Origin: Sphingomonas sp. PP-F2F-G114-C0414
Lineage (GTDB): Bacteria; Pseudomonadota; Alphaproteobacteria; Sphingomonadales; Sphingomonadaceae
Length of the DNA stretch: 64,000 bases
Assembly (NCBI RefSeq): GCF_003688595.1
Contig: NZ_RCWT01000012.1
Span: 310,001-374,000, forward strand
Reading direction: 5' to 3'
This document shows, piece after piece, positions 44,548 to 54,441 of the stretch. How positions within the stretch are numbered: position 1 is the first letter of the stretch; every line of letters starts with the position of its first letter. A model generated the notes under the pieces. It ran no database searches and was not told the DNA's origin. It saw only the letters and a program-made list of their open reading frames with translations. A program made the translations under genes and the position numbers.

Positions 44548-45630
44548 ATGAGTCCTCCTACCCAGCCGCCCGCCCAGCGCAAGGTGATCCATGTCGACAT
44601 GGATGCCTTCTATGCGTCGGTGGAGCAGCGCGACGATCCGTCGCTGAGGGGGAAACCGGTCGCGGTCGGGGGATCGCGCGCGCGCGGCGTCGTCGCCGCG
44701 GCAAGCTACGAAGCGCGCGCGTTCGGGGTACGCAGCGCGATGCCGTCGGCTACCGCTATCCGGCGCTGCCCCGACCTCGTGTTCGTGCCGCCGCGGTTCG
44801 ACGTGTACCGCGAAGTCTCCGACCGGATCCGCGCGATTTTCGCGGACTACACCGATCTGGTCGAACCGCTGTCGCTCGACGAGGCGTATCTCGACGTGAC
44901 CGAGGATATCCGCGGGCTCGGCACCGCCGCGGCGATCGCCGAGGAAATCCGCGCGCGGATCAAGGCGGATACCGGCCTCACCGCCTCCGCCGGGGTGAGC
45001 TACAACAAGTTCATCGCCAAGCTTGCGTCGGACCAGAACAAGCCCGACGGGATCTGCATCATAACCCCGAAGCGCGGCGCGGCGTTCGTCCAGTCGCTGC
45101 CGGTCAAGCGCTTCCACGGGGTCGGGCCGGTCACCGCGCAGAAGATGGAACGGCTCGGCATCCTGACCGGCGCGGACCTGTTCGGGCGCAGCCTCGCCTT
45201 CCTCCAGGCCAATTTCGGCAGCTATGCGGAGTATCTGTACGGCGCGGCACGCGGCATCGACCATCGCCCGGTGCGGGTCAATCGTGCCGCCAAGTCGGTC
45301 GGCGCGGAGAGGACGTTCGAGACCAACCTGCGCGATCCAGACGATCTGCGCGCCGCGCTCCACCGGGTGGCGGACGCCGCGTGGGTGCGGATCGAAAAGC
45401 ACGGGACGCGGGGACGGACGATCACGTTGAAGCTGCGGCATGCCGATTTCCGGACGATCACGCGGGCGCGGTCGTCGCTGTCGGCAGTGACGGACAAGAC
45501 CGCGTTCCTGGCGGCCGGGCTGGATTTGTTGATGGCGCAACTGCCGGTGCCGGATGGGGTGCGGCTGCTGGGGCTGACGCTGTCGGGGATCGTCGGCGAC
45601 GAGGACGAGGTGCAGCCGAGCTTGTTGTGA
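44548..45630 (+). CDS. dinB: DNA polymerase IV
   Basis: 360 residues, Y-family. The catalytic carboxylates are in HVDMDAFYASVEQ and LSLDEAYLDV; the thumb helix-hairpin-helix and little-finger domain follow (KRFHGVGPVTAQKM, LKLRHADFRTITRARS). Translesion DNA polymerase in the damage response. The C-terminal QPSLL resembles a beta-clamp-binding motif. ATG 44548 gives a normal N-terminus; no LexA box was identified in the short divergent gap. Confidence 0.95.
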   Translation: MSPPTQPPAQRKVIHVDMDAFYASVEQRDDPSLRGKPVAVGGSRARGVVAAASYEARAFGVRSAMPSATAIRRCPDLVFVPPRFDVYREVSDRIRAIFADYTDLVEPLSLDEAYLDVTEDIRGLGTAAAIAEEIRARIKADTGLTASAGVSYNKFIAKLASDQNKPDGICIITPKRGAAFVQSLPVKRFHGVGPVTAQKMERLGILTGADLFGRSLAFLQANFGSYAEYLYGAARGIDHRPVRVNRAAKSVGAERTFETNLRDPDDLRAALHRVADAAWVRIEKHGTRGRTITLKLRHADFRTITRARSSLSAVTDKTAFLAAGLDLLMAQLPVPDGVRLLGLTLSGIVGDEDEVQPSLL

Positions 45631-45671
45631 TGTGCTCCCTCTGCCTCTGGGGAGAGAGCTGGAATAATCTG

Positions 45672-45773
45672 CTCCCTCTCCCCTTTGGGGAGAGGGTTGG
45701 GGTGAGGGGCTGTTCCGGGCGGAGCATTGCTGGGCTGCCCCTCACCTTACCCTCTCCCCGCAGGGGAGAGGGA
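45672..45773. repeat. Paired inverted repeat between dinB and the SET gene
   Basis: CTCCCTCTCCCCTTTGGGGA with GAGGGGC, and its complement ending GCAGGGGAGAGGGAG, form a long hairpin. Same general style as 2695-2820. Confidence 0.75.
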
Positions 45774-45853
45774 GAAGGAGGATCGCGCTTTACCGTGGAC
45801 GGCGCCGGTCACCACGCTTACCCTTCCGCGGACGAGACACGGGGGGAACCGCG

Positions 45854-46981
45854 ATCGCACTCTGGTTCTTCATCGCAATCGGTTTCAGTGCGGCGGGCTA
45901 CGCGCTCTACCTCGCGGGGCTGCAGCGTCATCTGGTCGAGCCCAATCGCGCCTCCTGGCTGATCTGGAGCGCCGCGACGGGGGTCGAGGCGACCACCTAC
46001 GCCGCGGTCAATCCGCACGCTCCGCAAAGCCTCGTCTTCGGCGGGTCGGCGATAGCCTGCGTCGCCGTCACGTTGGTCATGTGGCGGCGATCTCGGTGGC
46101 GCGCACCGACCCCGAGCGAAACCTTGTGCATGGCGTTCGCGTTCGCCGCGATCCTGCTGTGGGTCGCGTTTCACGAAACCTTCTGGGCGCACATGCTGGT
46201 CGTTGCCGCCGTGCCGATCAGCTTCTGGCCGACCTGGCAGAGTGTCCGGGAAGATCGCACGCGCGAACGCTCGCCCGCCTGGGGCCTGTGGACGTTCGGC
46301 GATCTCGCGACGCTGTTGCTGGCGACGCGGACGCAAGGCTCGGGGGTCGGCGAATACGGCTATATCGTCGTCGAGCTGCTCTGCCATGCGAGCGTGTGGA
46401 TGATGGTCGGACTGTCGACGATCAATCCGGCGCGATCGTTCGGGCTGCGGCTCGGCCGGTTCTTCGTTCTCGATTCCTACCGCTCGACAACCAACCTGTT
46501 CGCGGTCGGCGAGACTCATCTCGGCAAGACGGTGTATGCCGCCGCGGGGTTCGCCGCGGGCGAGACCGTCATCCGCTTTTCGGGGCGCCGGATCGCCGCG
46601 GACCGCGTCCCCGCGGCGATGCACGGGACCGCCGATCGCTTCATGCAGGTGACCGCGGGCAGCTTCATGGGCCCATCGGGGCGGATCGACGACCTGATCA
46701 ACCACAGTTGTTCGCCCAACACCGGGCTGCGGTTCGTCGGCGGCAATGTCTTCCTGGTGGCGATCCGCGATATCGCGGTCGGCGAGGAGATCGCGTGGGA
46801 TTATTCGACCACCCTCGCCGATCCCGCTTGGCAGATGCCGTGTGCGTGCGGGAGCGCGTCGTGTCGGGGGATCATCGGCGGGTTCGGCACGCTGCCGATC
46901 GCACGCCAACGCTGGTTCCTCGACCAGGAGATGGTTGCACCGTATCTGCGCCCGGCGATTGAAGGCGCGCGCGCCGCCTGA
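45854..46981 (+). CDS. Membrane-anchored SET-domain protein (lysine methyltransferase fold)
   Basis: About 375 residues if begun at ATC 45854. The N-terminal ~200 residues have five to six membrane segments with two PQ-loop-like spots (EPNRASWLIWS and VPISFWPTWQSV). The C-terminal ~130 residues are a SET domain with NHSCSPN, EEIAWDYS and a post-SET cysteine cluster CACGSASCRG, i.e. the S-adenosylmethionine and zinc sites are intact. No ATG/GTG/TTG precedes the first helix in frame; ATC 45854 has GGGGGGA six bases upstream, while the first regular start (TTG 46073) would remove two helices. A one-base loss in the G run is the alternative. Target protein unknown. Confidence 0.8.
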   Translation: MALWFFIAIGFSAAGYALYLAGLQRHLVEPNRASWLIWSAATGVEATTYAAVNPHAPQSLVFGGSAIACVAVTLVMWRRSRWRAPTPSETLCMAFAFAAILLWVAFHETFWAHMLVVAAVPISFWPTWQSVREDRTRERSPAWGLWTFGDLATLLLATRTQGSGVGEYGYIVVELLCHASVWMMVGLSTINPARSFGLRLGRFFVLDSYRSTTNLFAVGETHLGKTVYAAAGFAAGETVIRFSGRRIAADRVPAAMHGTADRFMQVTAGSFMGPSGRIDDLINHSCSPNTGLRFVGGNVFLVAIRDIAVGEEIAWDYSTTLADPAWQMPCACGSASCRGIIGGFGTLPIARQRWFLDQEMVAPYLRPAIEGARAA

Positions 46982-47007
46982 CCGGGCGCAACCCCGACCG
47001 CTGCTGC

Positions 47008-48906
47008 CTACGCCGCCTTGGCCATCCCCGCCGCCGCGCGGTGCAGCGACAGGATCGCGACCGCGCCCAATCCGGGCCCGTCGCTTTCCAGCCGCAACGA
47101 TCCTTCCATCGCGGTCATCGAATTGGCGCACCAGTGCAGCCCGAGACCGCCGGACTTGTGATGCCGCGTCGAAAACCCGCGTTGGAACAGGTTTGGCGCG
47201 AGGTCGGGGGCGAACCCCTCGCCATCGTCGCGGATCACGATCGTGACGCGGTCGTCCTGTTCGACGATCGACGTCATGATCGATCCGCTGCCCAGCCCCC
47301 GCGCGACGATCGATTCGGACGCGTTGCCGAACAGGTTGCCGATCACTTGGCTGAGGATCACCCGGCTGGCCATCACGGGAATCGGCCCGGCGGGGAAGCT
47401 GAACGCGATCGAGACGTTCTGCGAATAGCGCGCGATCGTCGCGTTGCGCGCGATGATGTCGGCGACGTCGCACTGTTCCAGCGTCGGCCGCTCGTGCGCG
47501 GCCTTCTGCTGCTGGCCGATGATCTCGAGGACATGCGCCATCGCTTCGCGCCCGACCGCGAGTTCGCGGCGCATTGCCTCGCGGTTGGCCGACTCCGCCT
47601 CGACCGCGGCGGCGACGAACGCGACCAGTTTGCGACGGCGCGCCTCGGGAACATCGGTGCGGACGAGCTCGGCCAGCGCGCGGTCGACCGTGGTGCGCTC
47701 GATCGGCGGGGCCTGCGCGATGCCCTGGCTGAGGATCGTGCTGATCGGGTTCAGCGCGTTGCGGACGTTGTGCATCACCGCAACCGCACTTTCGCTGCGC
47801 CCGAGATCGAAGGACTGCACCTCGATCTGCTCGCGCAGGTCCTTCAACTGCCGCAGCATCGCGTTGAAGCTGCGACCGAGCGAACCGATCTCGTCGCGGC
47901 GACCATGCTCGCTCAGCAGCGCCAGCGAGCCCGACGCGCGCACCCGCTCCATATGGCTTTCGACGCGGTGCAGCGGACGCAGCACGAGCCGGGTGATCGT
48001 CCGTCGCAGCACGACCAGGACGAGCAGCAGCAGGACGGTCGACCCCGCGACCGCGAGCAACAACATGCGGCGGCCGAGTAGGGATACGTCGCGTCTCACG
48101 CTGAACCGCGTGCTCGCGACGCCGCGGCCGTCGGCGCCTTTCATCGGCACCGCGATCGTCAGGATACCGGTGCGAGGAATCACGGTCTCGGCGATCCCCG
48201 CCGCGTTCAGATCGATCCGGGCGTCGAGCTGGAGCAGGTCGGAAATCTGCTGCGAGGTGATGACCCGCGCCATCAGCACATAGCCGCGCGGCGCGCCGCT
48301 GCCGTCCGAGCGGCGCACGCGGGCGATCCCGACCGCCGCGACGCTGTCACCGATCCGCGCGTAGAACCGCCCCGAACTCTGCCCCTGCAGCGCCTGCATG
48401 AGATCCGTCCCGGCGATCGTCGCGATCAACTGGCGACGCATCGCCGGCCGCTCGACGCCGCTGACCGGATCGCGCCAGCGGGCGATGACGATCCGGCCGT
48501 CGGGGGCGACATAGGCCATGCCATCGACGCCGATGTTGCTCATCGCCAGCGGTGAGAAGCTGTCGTTCTCGAAGCGGGCGTGTTCGGCTCCCTCGCGCCG
48601 AGGTGTCGCCGCGGGATCCACCATATAGGCGTAGCTGTCGTTCCAGTCGCCATAGTCGCGCACCGCGCTTTCGACCTTGGCCTCGTATTCGGACAGCGCC
48701 GCGCGGGTCCGCTCGATATGCCCGGCGATCGCCTTGTCCTCGAGCTGGGTGAAGCTCGGCGTGATGATACCGGCGAGCAGCATCGTGATCGCGATCGCCG
48801 CGCACAGCCCGACCGCGGTCATGATCAGCACGAGCTTGGCGCCGAGCGATGCCGGACCGCGGACTCGCCTGAACCGCCGCACCAGGCCGACGGGGAGTAC
48901 CGCCAT
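47008..48906 (-). CDS. Sensor histidine kinase with CHASE4-like domain
   Basis: 632 residues. Membrane segments at about 24-48 and 280-305 enclose a periplasmic CHASE4-like domain (SAVRDYGDWNDSYAYMVDP, FSPLAMSNIGVDGMAYVAPDGRIV). HAMP follows, then the H-box VMHNVRNALNPISTI, N-box VIGNLFGNASESI, G1 IRDDGEGFAPD and G2 KSGGLGLHWC. The HNVRNALNP box is a less common, ThkA/HWE-unlike class. The start overlaps the stop of the receiver-GGDEF-EAL gene by one base, so kinase and c-di-GMP protein are coupled and probably act together. Confidence 0.9.
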   Translation of the reverse strand: MAVLPVGLVRRFRRVRGPASLGAKLVLIMTAVGLCAAIAITMLLAGIITPSFTQLEDKAIAGHIERTRAALSEYEAKVESAVRDYGDWNDSYAYMVDPAATPRREGAEHARFENDSFSPLAMSNIGVDGMAYVAPDGRIVIARWRDPVSGVERPAMRRQLIATIAGTDLMQALQGQSSGRFYARIGDSVAAVGIARVRRSDGSGAPRGYVLMARVITSQQISDLLQLDARIDLNAAGIAETVIPRTGILTIAVPMKGADGRGVASTRFSVRRDVSLLGRRMLLLAVAGSTVLLLLVLVVLRRTITRLVLRPLHRVESHMERVRASGSLALLSEHGRRDEIGSLGRSFNAMLRQLKDLREQIEVQSFDLGRSESAVAVMHNVRNALNPISTILSQGIAQAPPIERTTVDRALAELVRTDVPEARRRKLVAFVAAAVEAESANREAMRRELAVGREAMAHVLEIIGQQQKAAHERPTLEQCDVADIIARNATIARYSQNVSIAFSFPAGPIPVMASRVILSQVIGNLFGNASESIVARGLGSGSIMTSIVEQDDRVTIVIRDDGEGFAPDLAPNLFQRGFSTRHHKSGGLGLHWCANSMTAMEGSLRLESDGPGLGAVAILSLHRAAAGMAKAA

Positions 48907-50825
48907 CAGCCGCGCGTCCCGTTGCCCGACCTGCGATACACCATCGGACCGTCGCCCGCGGTGTCGTCGCTACCGCCGACGATCCGCGCATTGGCCATGT
49001 CCAGCGCGACCTCCGCGCTGACCGGACGCGAGAAGAAATAGCCCTGGAGATGGCTGGCACCGGCAAGGCGGAGCGCCTGGACCTGCGCTTCGGTCTCGAC
49101 GCCCTCGGCGATGACGCCGAGCCCGAGTGCGCGACCAAGGTGGATGATCGAATGGACGATCGCCGCGCTTTCGCGTTCGCGGCCCATGCCGTCGATGAAC
49201 GACTTGTCGATCTTGAGGCAGTCGAGCGCGAACTTGCGGATGTTGTAGAGGCTCGAATAGCCCGTCCCGAAATCGTCGAGCGCGATCCGGAAACCCATCT
49301 GACGGAGCTTGTAGAGCGTGTCGGCGGCGCGTTCGGCGTCGTCGAAGATCGCGGTTTCGGTGATCTCGATCTGCAGGCGCGCGGGCTCGATCCCGGCGCG
49401 CTGGACGCTCTGCATGATATGCCCGACGAAATTCTGGCGGCGGAACTGGCGCGGGCTGAAATTGACCGAGACATATTGCCCGGGCCATTGCTTCAGGACC
49501 TGGAGCGCCTCGCCCAGTACCCAGTCGCCGAGTTCGTGGATGAGGTTCGATTCCTCCGCGATCGGGATAAAGGTGGCCGGGCTCATCGACCCGTATTCCC
49601 CGGTGTTCCAGCGGATGAGCGCTTCGAACCCGATCACCTCGATCGCGCTTCCCGAGACGATCGGCTGGTAGACCAGACTGAGTTCGCCCTTGGCGATCGC
49701 CTGGCTGAGGCCGCCCTCGACCCGGCGGCGAAAGCGGATGCCTTCGTCCATGCTCTCGTCGAACAGCCGGACGATACCGCGACCGCCGCGCTTGGCATCG
49801 TTGAGCGCGAGGTCGGCGCGGCGCATGACGTCGACCGGGTCGCCGCCCTGCCCGCCTTCGGTAACGACCAGCCCCGCCGATGCACCGGCCTGGACCGAAT
49901 TGCCGAACACCTGGACGCTGACCGAACAGGCCGCGATGACCCGCTCGCACGCCATCACCGCCGCAGCCTCGCCGGAGGTTTCGAACAGGATACTGAATTC
50001 GTCGCCGCCGAGCCGTGCCACCAGCGCGCCCTCGGGCGACGCGCGATTGAGGATCGCGCACATCTCGCGGATGAGTTCGTCGCCTGCGAGATGCCCGAGC
50101 GTGTCGTTGATGAGCTTGAACCGGTCGAGGTCGACCATCACGGTCGCGAACGCGCCCTGCGTCTTGGTGCGCTCGGCGAGCGCGCGAAGGAAGGCGAGAC
50201 GGTTGGGCGCTTCGGTCAGCGAATCATGGGTGGCGATGTGGATCGCGCGGCTTTCGTTCGCCGCCAGTTCGGCACCCTGCTCCTCGAGCTGGATGACCTG
50301 CGCCGCGAGCTGATCGCGTGCCGCCACCAGCTCGCGGTCGTTCTCCCAGCGCTTGGCGAGCGCGGTCGCGGTCTGCGTGATCTCGGCGACTTCGAACGGC
50401 TTGGCGATGTAGAAGATCTTGTCGGCGGGCCCCGCGACCTTGCTGATCTCGACCGGCGAGAAATCGGAAAATCCGGTGACGATGACCAGGTTTATCGCCG
50501 GATCGATCGCGCGGATCCGCATCGCGGTTTCGCGGCCGTCGATCCCCGGCGGCATGCGAACGTCGATGAACGCGACCGTGAACGGATCGCCGGCGGCGCT
50601 GGCACGCTCGACCTCCGCAACCGCATCAAGGCCCTGGTCGCAGTGCGTCAACACGAACGCAGGGATCGCATCGGCGGTATCCAGCGCATCGTCAGCTAGG
50701 GAGTCGCCGAACAACTCGGCCGCCATCGCACCCAGCGTGGCGGCGCCGATCGGATGCTGCCCGGCGAAGCTGCGCCGATAGCTGTCGTGCATCGCCGGCT
50801 CGTCGTCCACGATCAGAATACGCAT
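48906..50825 (-). CDS. Receiver-GGDEF-EAL c-di-GMP enzyme
   Basis: 639 residues. The receiver spans 1-150 with phospho-acceptor Asp88 in FIDVRMP, late because of a ~35-residue insert after DDEP. GGDEF follows at about 190-350 with an intact RLGGDEFSIL; EAL at about 360-615 has FEALIRW, DDFGTGYSS, IDKSFID and IAEGVE, so both synthase and phosphodiesterase signatures look intact. Which activity dominates cannot be told. It is first of a two-gene operon with the CHASE4 kinase, which presumably phosphorylates it. Confidence 0.93.
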   Translation of the reverse strand: MRILIVDDEPAMHDSYRRSFAGQHPIGAATLGAMAAELFGDSLADDALDTADAIPAFVLTHCDQGLDAVAEVERASAAGDPFTVAFIDVRMPPGIDGRETAMRIRAIDPAINLVIVTGFSDFSPVEISKVAGPADKIFYIAKPFEVAEITQTATALAKRWENDRELVAARDQLAAQVIQLEEQGAELAANESRAIHIATHDSLTEAPNRLAFLRALAERTKTQGAFATVMVDLDRFKLINDTLGHLAGDELIREMCAILNRASPEGALVARLGGDEFSILFETSGEAAAVMACERVIAACSVSVQVFGNSVQAGASAGLVVTEGGQGGDPVDVMRRADLALNDAKRGGRGIVRLFDESMDEGIRFRRRVEGGLSQAIAKGELSLVYQPIVSGSAIEVIGFEALIRWNTGEYGSMSPATFIPIAEESNLIHELGDWVLGEALQVLKQWPGQYVSVNFSPRQFRRQNFVGHIMQSVQRAGIEPARLQIEITETAIFDDAERAADTLYKLRQMGFRIALDDFGTGYSSLYNIRKFALDCLKIDKSFIDGMGRERESAAIVHSIIHLGRALGLGVIAEGVETEAQVQALRLAGASHLQGYFFSRPVSAEVALDMANARIVGGSDDTAGDGPMVYRRSGNGTRG

Positions 50826-50932
50826 CGATGTACCGCTCCATGTCGCACTTAGCAGGCCAAGCGTAACAGGCCGCCACTAAACGGTACTGCGCGATGCCCT
50901 TCTCTATTGACGCAAGCGGTAACGGAACGCGG

Positions 50933-51847
50933 TTAAGACGGTGTAAACGACGAGGCCAGTTGTTGGCCAAGTGCTTGAGCTCCCAGCACGATCGCGCCGA
51001 GCGGGCCGGCATTGTTACCGAGCGCGGGCGGCACGATGAAGGTGTCGGTCAGCGCGACCTCGGGCAGCGTGATGTACCCGCCAAGGCTTCGCGTCATCGC
51101 CGCCCGGACGCGCGGGAACAGATGCGTCGCGCCCATCACGCCGCCGCCCATGACGATACGCCGCGGGATGCCCGTCAGCACCAGCGTATGGCAGAGTTGA
51201 CCGAGCGCATCGGCGACGCCGTCCCATACGGGATCTTCCGCCGGTGCCTGGTCGGCAGGTTTGCCAATGCGCGCGGCGATGGCGGGGCCCGATACGAGCC
51301 CCTCCAGGCAGGCACCGTGGAACGGGCAATTGCCGACCCAGTCGTCGCCGCGGAATCGGACCGGACGGATATGGCCGAGTTCGGAATGCGTCAGCCCGTC
51401 GATCGGGCGGTGATTCGCGATCATCCCCACACCAACCCCGGTCCCGACCGTGACATAGGCGATATCGGGTAGCCCGGTGGCGGCGCCCCAGCGCGCTTCG
51501 GCCAGCGCCGCCCCGACGACGTCGGTATGGAAGCCGGTCGGCACGCCGTAGCGGCGGTGCAACCGGCCGGCGATATCCGTCCCTGCCCAGCCCGGCTTCG
51601 GTGTCGAGGTGATGTGACCGTAATCGCCGGCATGACGATCGATCGACACCGGCCCGAAACTGGCGATGCCGATCGCGACGAACCCGCTCCACCGGTCGAG
51701 CACCGCCTCGATCGCCGCCAGCGTTTCCTCTGGCCGCGTGGTCGGGATGCGGACGGTCTCCTCGATCTGGTCGGGGCCGCGCGCGAGGATGCAGATGCAT
51801 TTGGTGCCGCCGAGTTCGATCCCTGCGACCAAAGGTGCTTCCGTCAT
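50933..51847 (-). CDS. ROK-family sugar kinase (fructokinase-like)
   Basis: 304 residues. GIELGGTKCICIL holds the ATP phosphate loop, GTGVGVGMI the second, and SELGHIRPV with CPFHGACLEGLVSGPAI gives the zinc-binding His/Cys of ROK fructokinases. It likely phosphorylates fructose or a related hexose in the cytoplasm. ATG 51847 (MTEAPLVAG) has AGGGAG about ten bases upstream; an in-frame start six codons earlier is less likely. No sugar transport genes adjoin. Confidence 0.9.
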   Translation of the reverse strand: MTEAPLVAGIELGGTKCICILARGPDQIEETVRIPTTRPEETLAAIEAVLDRWSGFVAIGIASFGPVSIDRHAGDYGHITSTPKPGWAGTDIAGRLHRRYGVPTGFHTDVVGAALAEARWGAATGLPDIAYVTVGTGVGVGMIANHRPIDGLTHSELGHIRPVRFRGDDWVGNCPFHGACLEGLVSGPAIAARIGKPADQAPAEDPVWDGVADALGQLCHTLVLTGIPRRIVMGGGVMGATHLFPRVRAAMTRSLGGYITLPEVALTDTFIVPPALGNNAGPLGAIVLGAQALGQQLASSFTPS

Positions 51848-52038
51848 CCTGAACTCCCTACGCATTTACAGCCGCCCGCTTCCTTTGCCGGCGTCGTCCA
51901 GTCAAGAGGCTCGGCCGACCGCGCCGTCCGGAACGACGCAAAACACCGATCACGCTCAACGATGTTTTCGTCCGCTATCGATCCGCGTGGTCGTGCGTTA
52001 GGGTAGTTCTCTCTTCCGCTTGCAGACAGGAATTCCCG

Positions 52039-52641
52039 ATGGCCAAGAAACCCCTCAAGATGCCGAAGGTCGATACGTCGGTCGAAGCACAGCCACAGTA
52101 CAAGGTCGAGTATCGCGAGATCCAGCCTTACGGAACGCTGAAGCGCCTGCCGATCGCACTCGAGGACAACGCCCGTGCGCAGAGCGTATCGATCCTCAAC
52201 CAGGTTCTGGCCGATACGATGACCTTGCGCGACATGTACAAGAAGCATCATTGGCAGATGTCGGGTGCGACATTCTATCAACTGCACCTTCTGCTCGACA
52301 AGCATTACGAAGAACAGGCTGCACTGGTCGATCTCGTTGCGGAGCGGATCATGGCGCTGGGCGGCATCTCGATCGCGATGGCGCATGATGTTGCCGAAAT
52401 GACGACGATCCCCCGTCCGCCCAAGGGTCGCGAAGACGTGCCGACGCAGCTTGCCCGGCTGCTCGAGGCGCACGAGATCATCCTGCGCCAGGCGCATGAG
52501 GGTGCCGAAGCGGCAGACGAGTCCGGCGACGACGGCACCAACGATCTGCTCGTGAGCAACATCGTGCGCACGCACGAGCCGCAGGTCTGGTTCCTGGCGG
52601 AGCATCTCGCCGAGACCGAACTGGTCCGCAGCGACAAGTAA
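52039..52641 (+). CDS. Dps-family DNA protection ferritin-like protein
   Basis: 200 residues. A basic Lys-rich N-terminal tail of about 45 residues, often used to bind DNA, precedes the four-helix bundle. The ferroxidase residues are in YKKHHWQMSGATFYQLHLLLDKHYEEQAALVDLVAERI. It stores iron and protects DNA from oxidants. It is a single gene with a strong terminator after it. I saw no clear OxyR or Fur site upstream. Confidence 0.9.
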   Translation: MAKKPLKMPKVDTSVEAQPQYKVEYREIQPYGTLKRLPIALEDNARAQSVSILNQVLADTMTLRDMYKKHHWQMSGATFYQLHLLLDKHYEEQAALVDLVAERIMALGGISIAMAHDVAEMTTIPRPPKGREDVPTQLARLLEAHEIILRQAHEGAEAADESGDDGTNDLLVSNIVRTHEPQVWFLAEHLAETELVRSDK

Positions 52642-52648
52642 ACGAAAC

Positions 52649-52677
52649 GGGGTCCGATTGCCTGGCAATCGGACCCC
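52649..52677. terminator. Bidirectional hairpin terminator
   Basis: GGGGTCCGATTGCC and GGCAATCGGACCCC are perfect 14-base complements separated by one base; between convergent dps and the lipoprotein gene. Confidence 0.9.
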
Positions 52678-52709
52678 GCCTTCATCGCGTCATTGTTGCG
52701 ACCCGGCGA

Positions 52710-53390
52710 TCAGCGGGTCGCGTTGTACTTCAACTGATCGTCGGTGAGCTGGAAGCCGACCAACGCCTCGAAGCTTGCACGCAGAACCGCCTGCCGGACT
52801 TCGGGGGTGCTCAGCGGATCGACCGCAGCATCCTGATCGCCCGCCTTGCGCTTGCGCGTCAGCTTCTCGCGAACATCGTCGGGCAGCGTCGCGGCGGCGC
52901 GCGAGATCGTCGACGATGCGGTCGCCGAGGTCGAGGCGAGCGCCTGACCGGCGGCGAAATGCAACGTCACACGGCCGACTCGCTTGGCAACGACGGCGCT
53001 GCCGCCGCGGACCACGGTGATGAAATAGGGCAGCGTCACGTCGCGCGCACCCTCGGTACGGTTGCGGCGGGCGCGGATGTCGAACGTGACGTTGGTGACG
53101 ACCTGATCGGTCGCGTCGGCGCAGGTCGAGCGGACGTTGGTCATCAGCGCGGCGACGTCGATCGCCGACTGGTCGCGGCTGGTGGTCGGATCGAATAGCG
53201 TGACGTCGCCGGTCGCGGCGGGGATCGCCACGGCCGGGCAGACCGAACGGACCGCGGAGATACCGCCGGTCGCGTCGACTTCGCCCTTGCCGGCGCATCC
53301 TCCTAAAAGAACAGCAACGGCCGATATGGCGAGGATGGGGGCTTTCACGGCGACGCTTACCTTCTCGAACGAGCGAAAGGGCCACCGCAT
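52710..53390 (-). CDS. Putative lipoprotein of unknown function
   Basis: 226 residues. Signal peptide with lipobox LLGGC, cysteine at residue 32. The mature part is a beta-rich domain ([42 protein letters not shown]) with a charged C-terminus. Similar lipoproteins are common in sphingomonads without assigned role. It is divergent from ispH. Confidence 0.8.
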   Translation of the reverse strand: MRWPFRSFEKVSVAVKAPILAISAVAVLLGGCAGKGEVDATGGISAVRSVCPAVAIPAATGDVTLFDPTTSRDQSAIDVAALMTNVRSTCADATDQVVTNVTFDIRARRNRTEGARDVTLPYFITVVRGGSAVVAKRVGRVTLHFAAGQALASTSATASSTISRAAATLPDDVREKLTRKRKAGDQDAAVDPLSTPEVRQAVLRASFEALVGFQLTDDQLKYNATR

Positions 53391-53470
53391 GTCGCAAGCG
53401 GCCCCTGTCGCCGCGCACCATAGGAACCGGCTATCGTCCAGGCAAGCAATCGCGTAGAGGCAGCCGCATC

Positions 53471-54427
53471 ATGAGCCCAATCGACAAGCCGCCGCTCGAC
53501 CTGCTGATCGCAGCACCCCGAGGCTTTTGCGCCGGCGTCGACCGCGCGATCCGGATCGTCGAACTGGCGATCGAGAAACACGGTGCGCCGGTCTACGTCC
53601 GTCACGAGATCGTCCACAACAAGTTCGTCGTCGACACGCTGAAGGCGCAGGGCGCGATCTTCGTCGAGGAACTCGACCAGGTGCCCGATGGCGCGCCGGT
53701 CGTGTTCTCGGCGCACGGTGTGCCGAAATCGGTGCCGCTCGACGCACAGAATCGCGGGCTGGAATATCTCGATGCGACCTGCCCGCTGGTCTCGAAGGTG
53801 CACCGCCAGGCCGAACGGCTGGTCGGCGCCGGACGGCACATCGTGTTCATCGGCCATGCCGGGCATCCCGAGGTGATCGGGACGTTCGGCCAGGTGCCCG
53901 AGGGCGCGATGTCGCTGATCGAGACCGTCGAGGATGCCGAAGCGTTCGCGCCCGCCGACCCGAACAACCTCGCCTTCCTGACGCAGACCACGCTGTCGGT
54001 CGACGATACCGCTGCCGTGGTGGCGACGTTGCAGCGGCGATTCCCCGCGATGCTGCCGCCGCGGGGCGAGGACATCTGCTACGCGACGTCGAACCGCCAG
54101 ACCGCGGTCAAGGCGATCGCGCATAACTGCGAGGCGATGCTGGTGATCGGCGCGCCCAATTCGTCCAACTCGGTACGCCTCGTCGAGGTCGCCGAGCGCG
54201 AGGGAACGCGGGCCCGACTGATCCAGCGTGCGAGCGAACTCGACTGGGATTTCCTGGCGGGCGTCCGCACGCTGGGGATCACCGCCGGCGCCTCCGCCCC
54301 CGAACTGCTGGTGCGCGAACTGGTCGAACGATTGTCGGAACGCTTTACCGTGACGGAGCGCGAGGTCGAGACGACCCGCGAGACGATCGCGTTCAAGTTG
54401 CCGCGTGGCCTGGAAGCCGCTGCTTAG
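53471..54427 (+). CDS. ispH: 4-hydroxy-3-methylbut-2-enyl diphosphate reductase
   Basis: 318 residues. The three iron-sulfur cysteines are in [24 protein letters not shown] and [16 protein letters not shown] and [10 protein letters not shown] bind the substrate. Last step of the MEP isoprenoid pathway, making IPP and DMAPP. It leads the operon ispH-thrB-rnhA typical of alphaproteobacteria. Confidence 0.97.
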   Translation: MSPIDKPPLDLLIAAPRGFCAGVDRAIRIVELAIEKHGAPVYVRHEIVHNKFVVDTLKAQGAIFVEELDQVPDGAPVVFSAHGVPKSVPLDAQNRGLEYLDATCPLVSKVHRQAERLVGAGRHIVFIGHAGHPEVIGTFGQVPEGAMSLIETVEDAEAFAPADPNNLAFLTQTTLSVDDTAAVVATLQRRFPAMLPPRGEDICYATSNRQTAVKAIAHNCEAMLVIGAPNSSNSVRLVEVAEREGTRARLIQRASELDWDFLAGVRTLGITAGASAPELLVRELVERLSERFTVTEREVETTRETIAFKLPRGLEAAA

Positions 54428-54441
54428 GATGGGCGCCTAGC

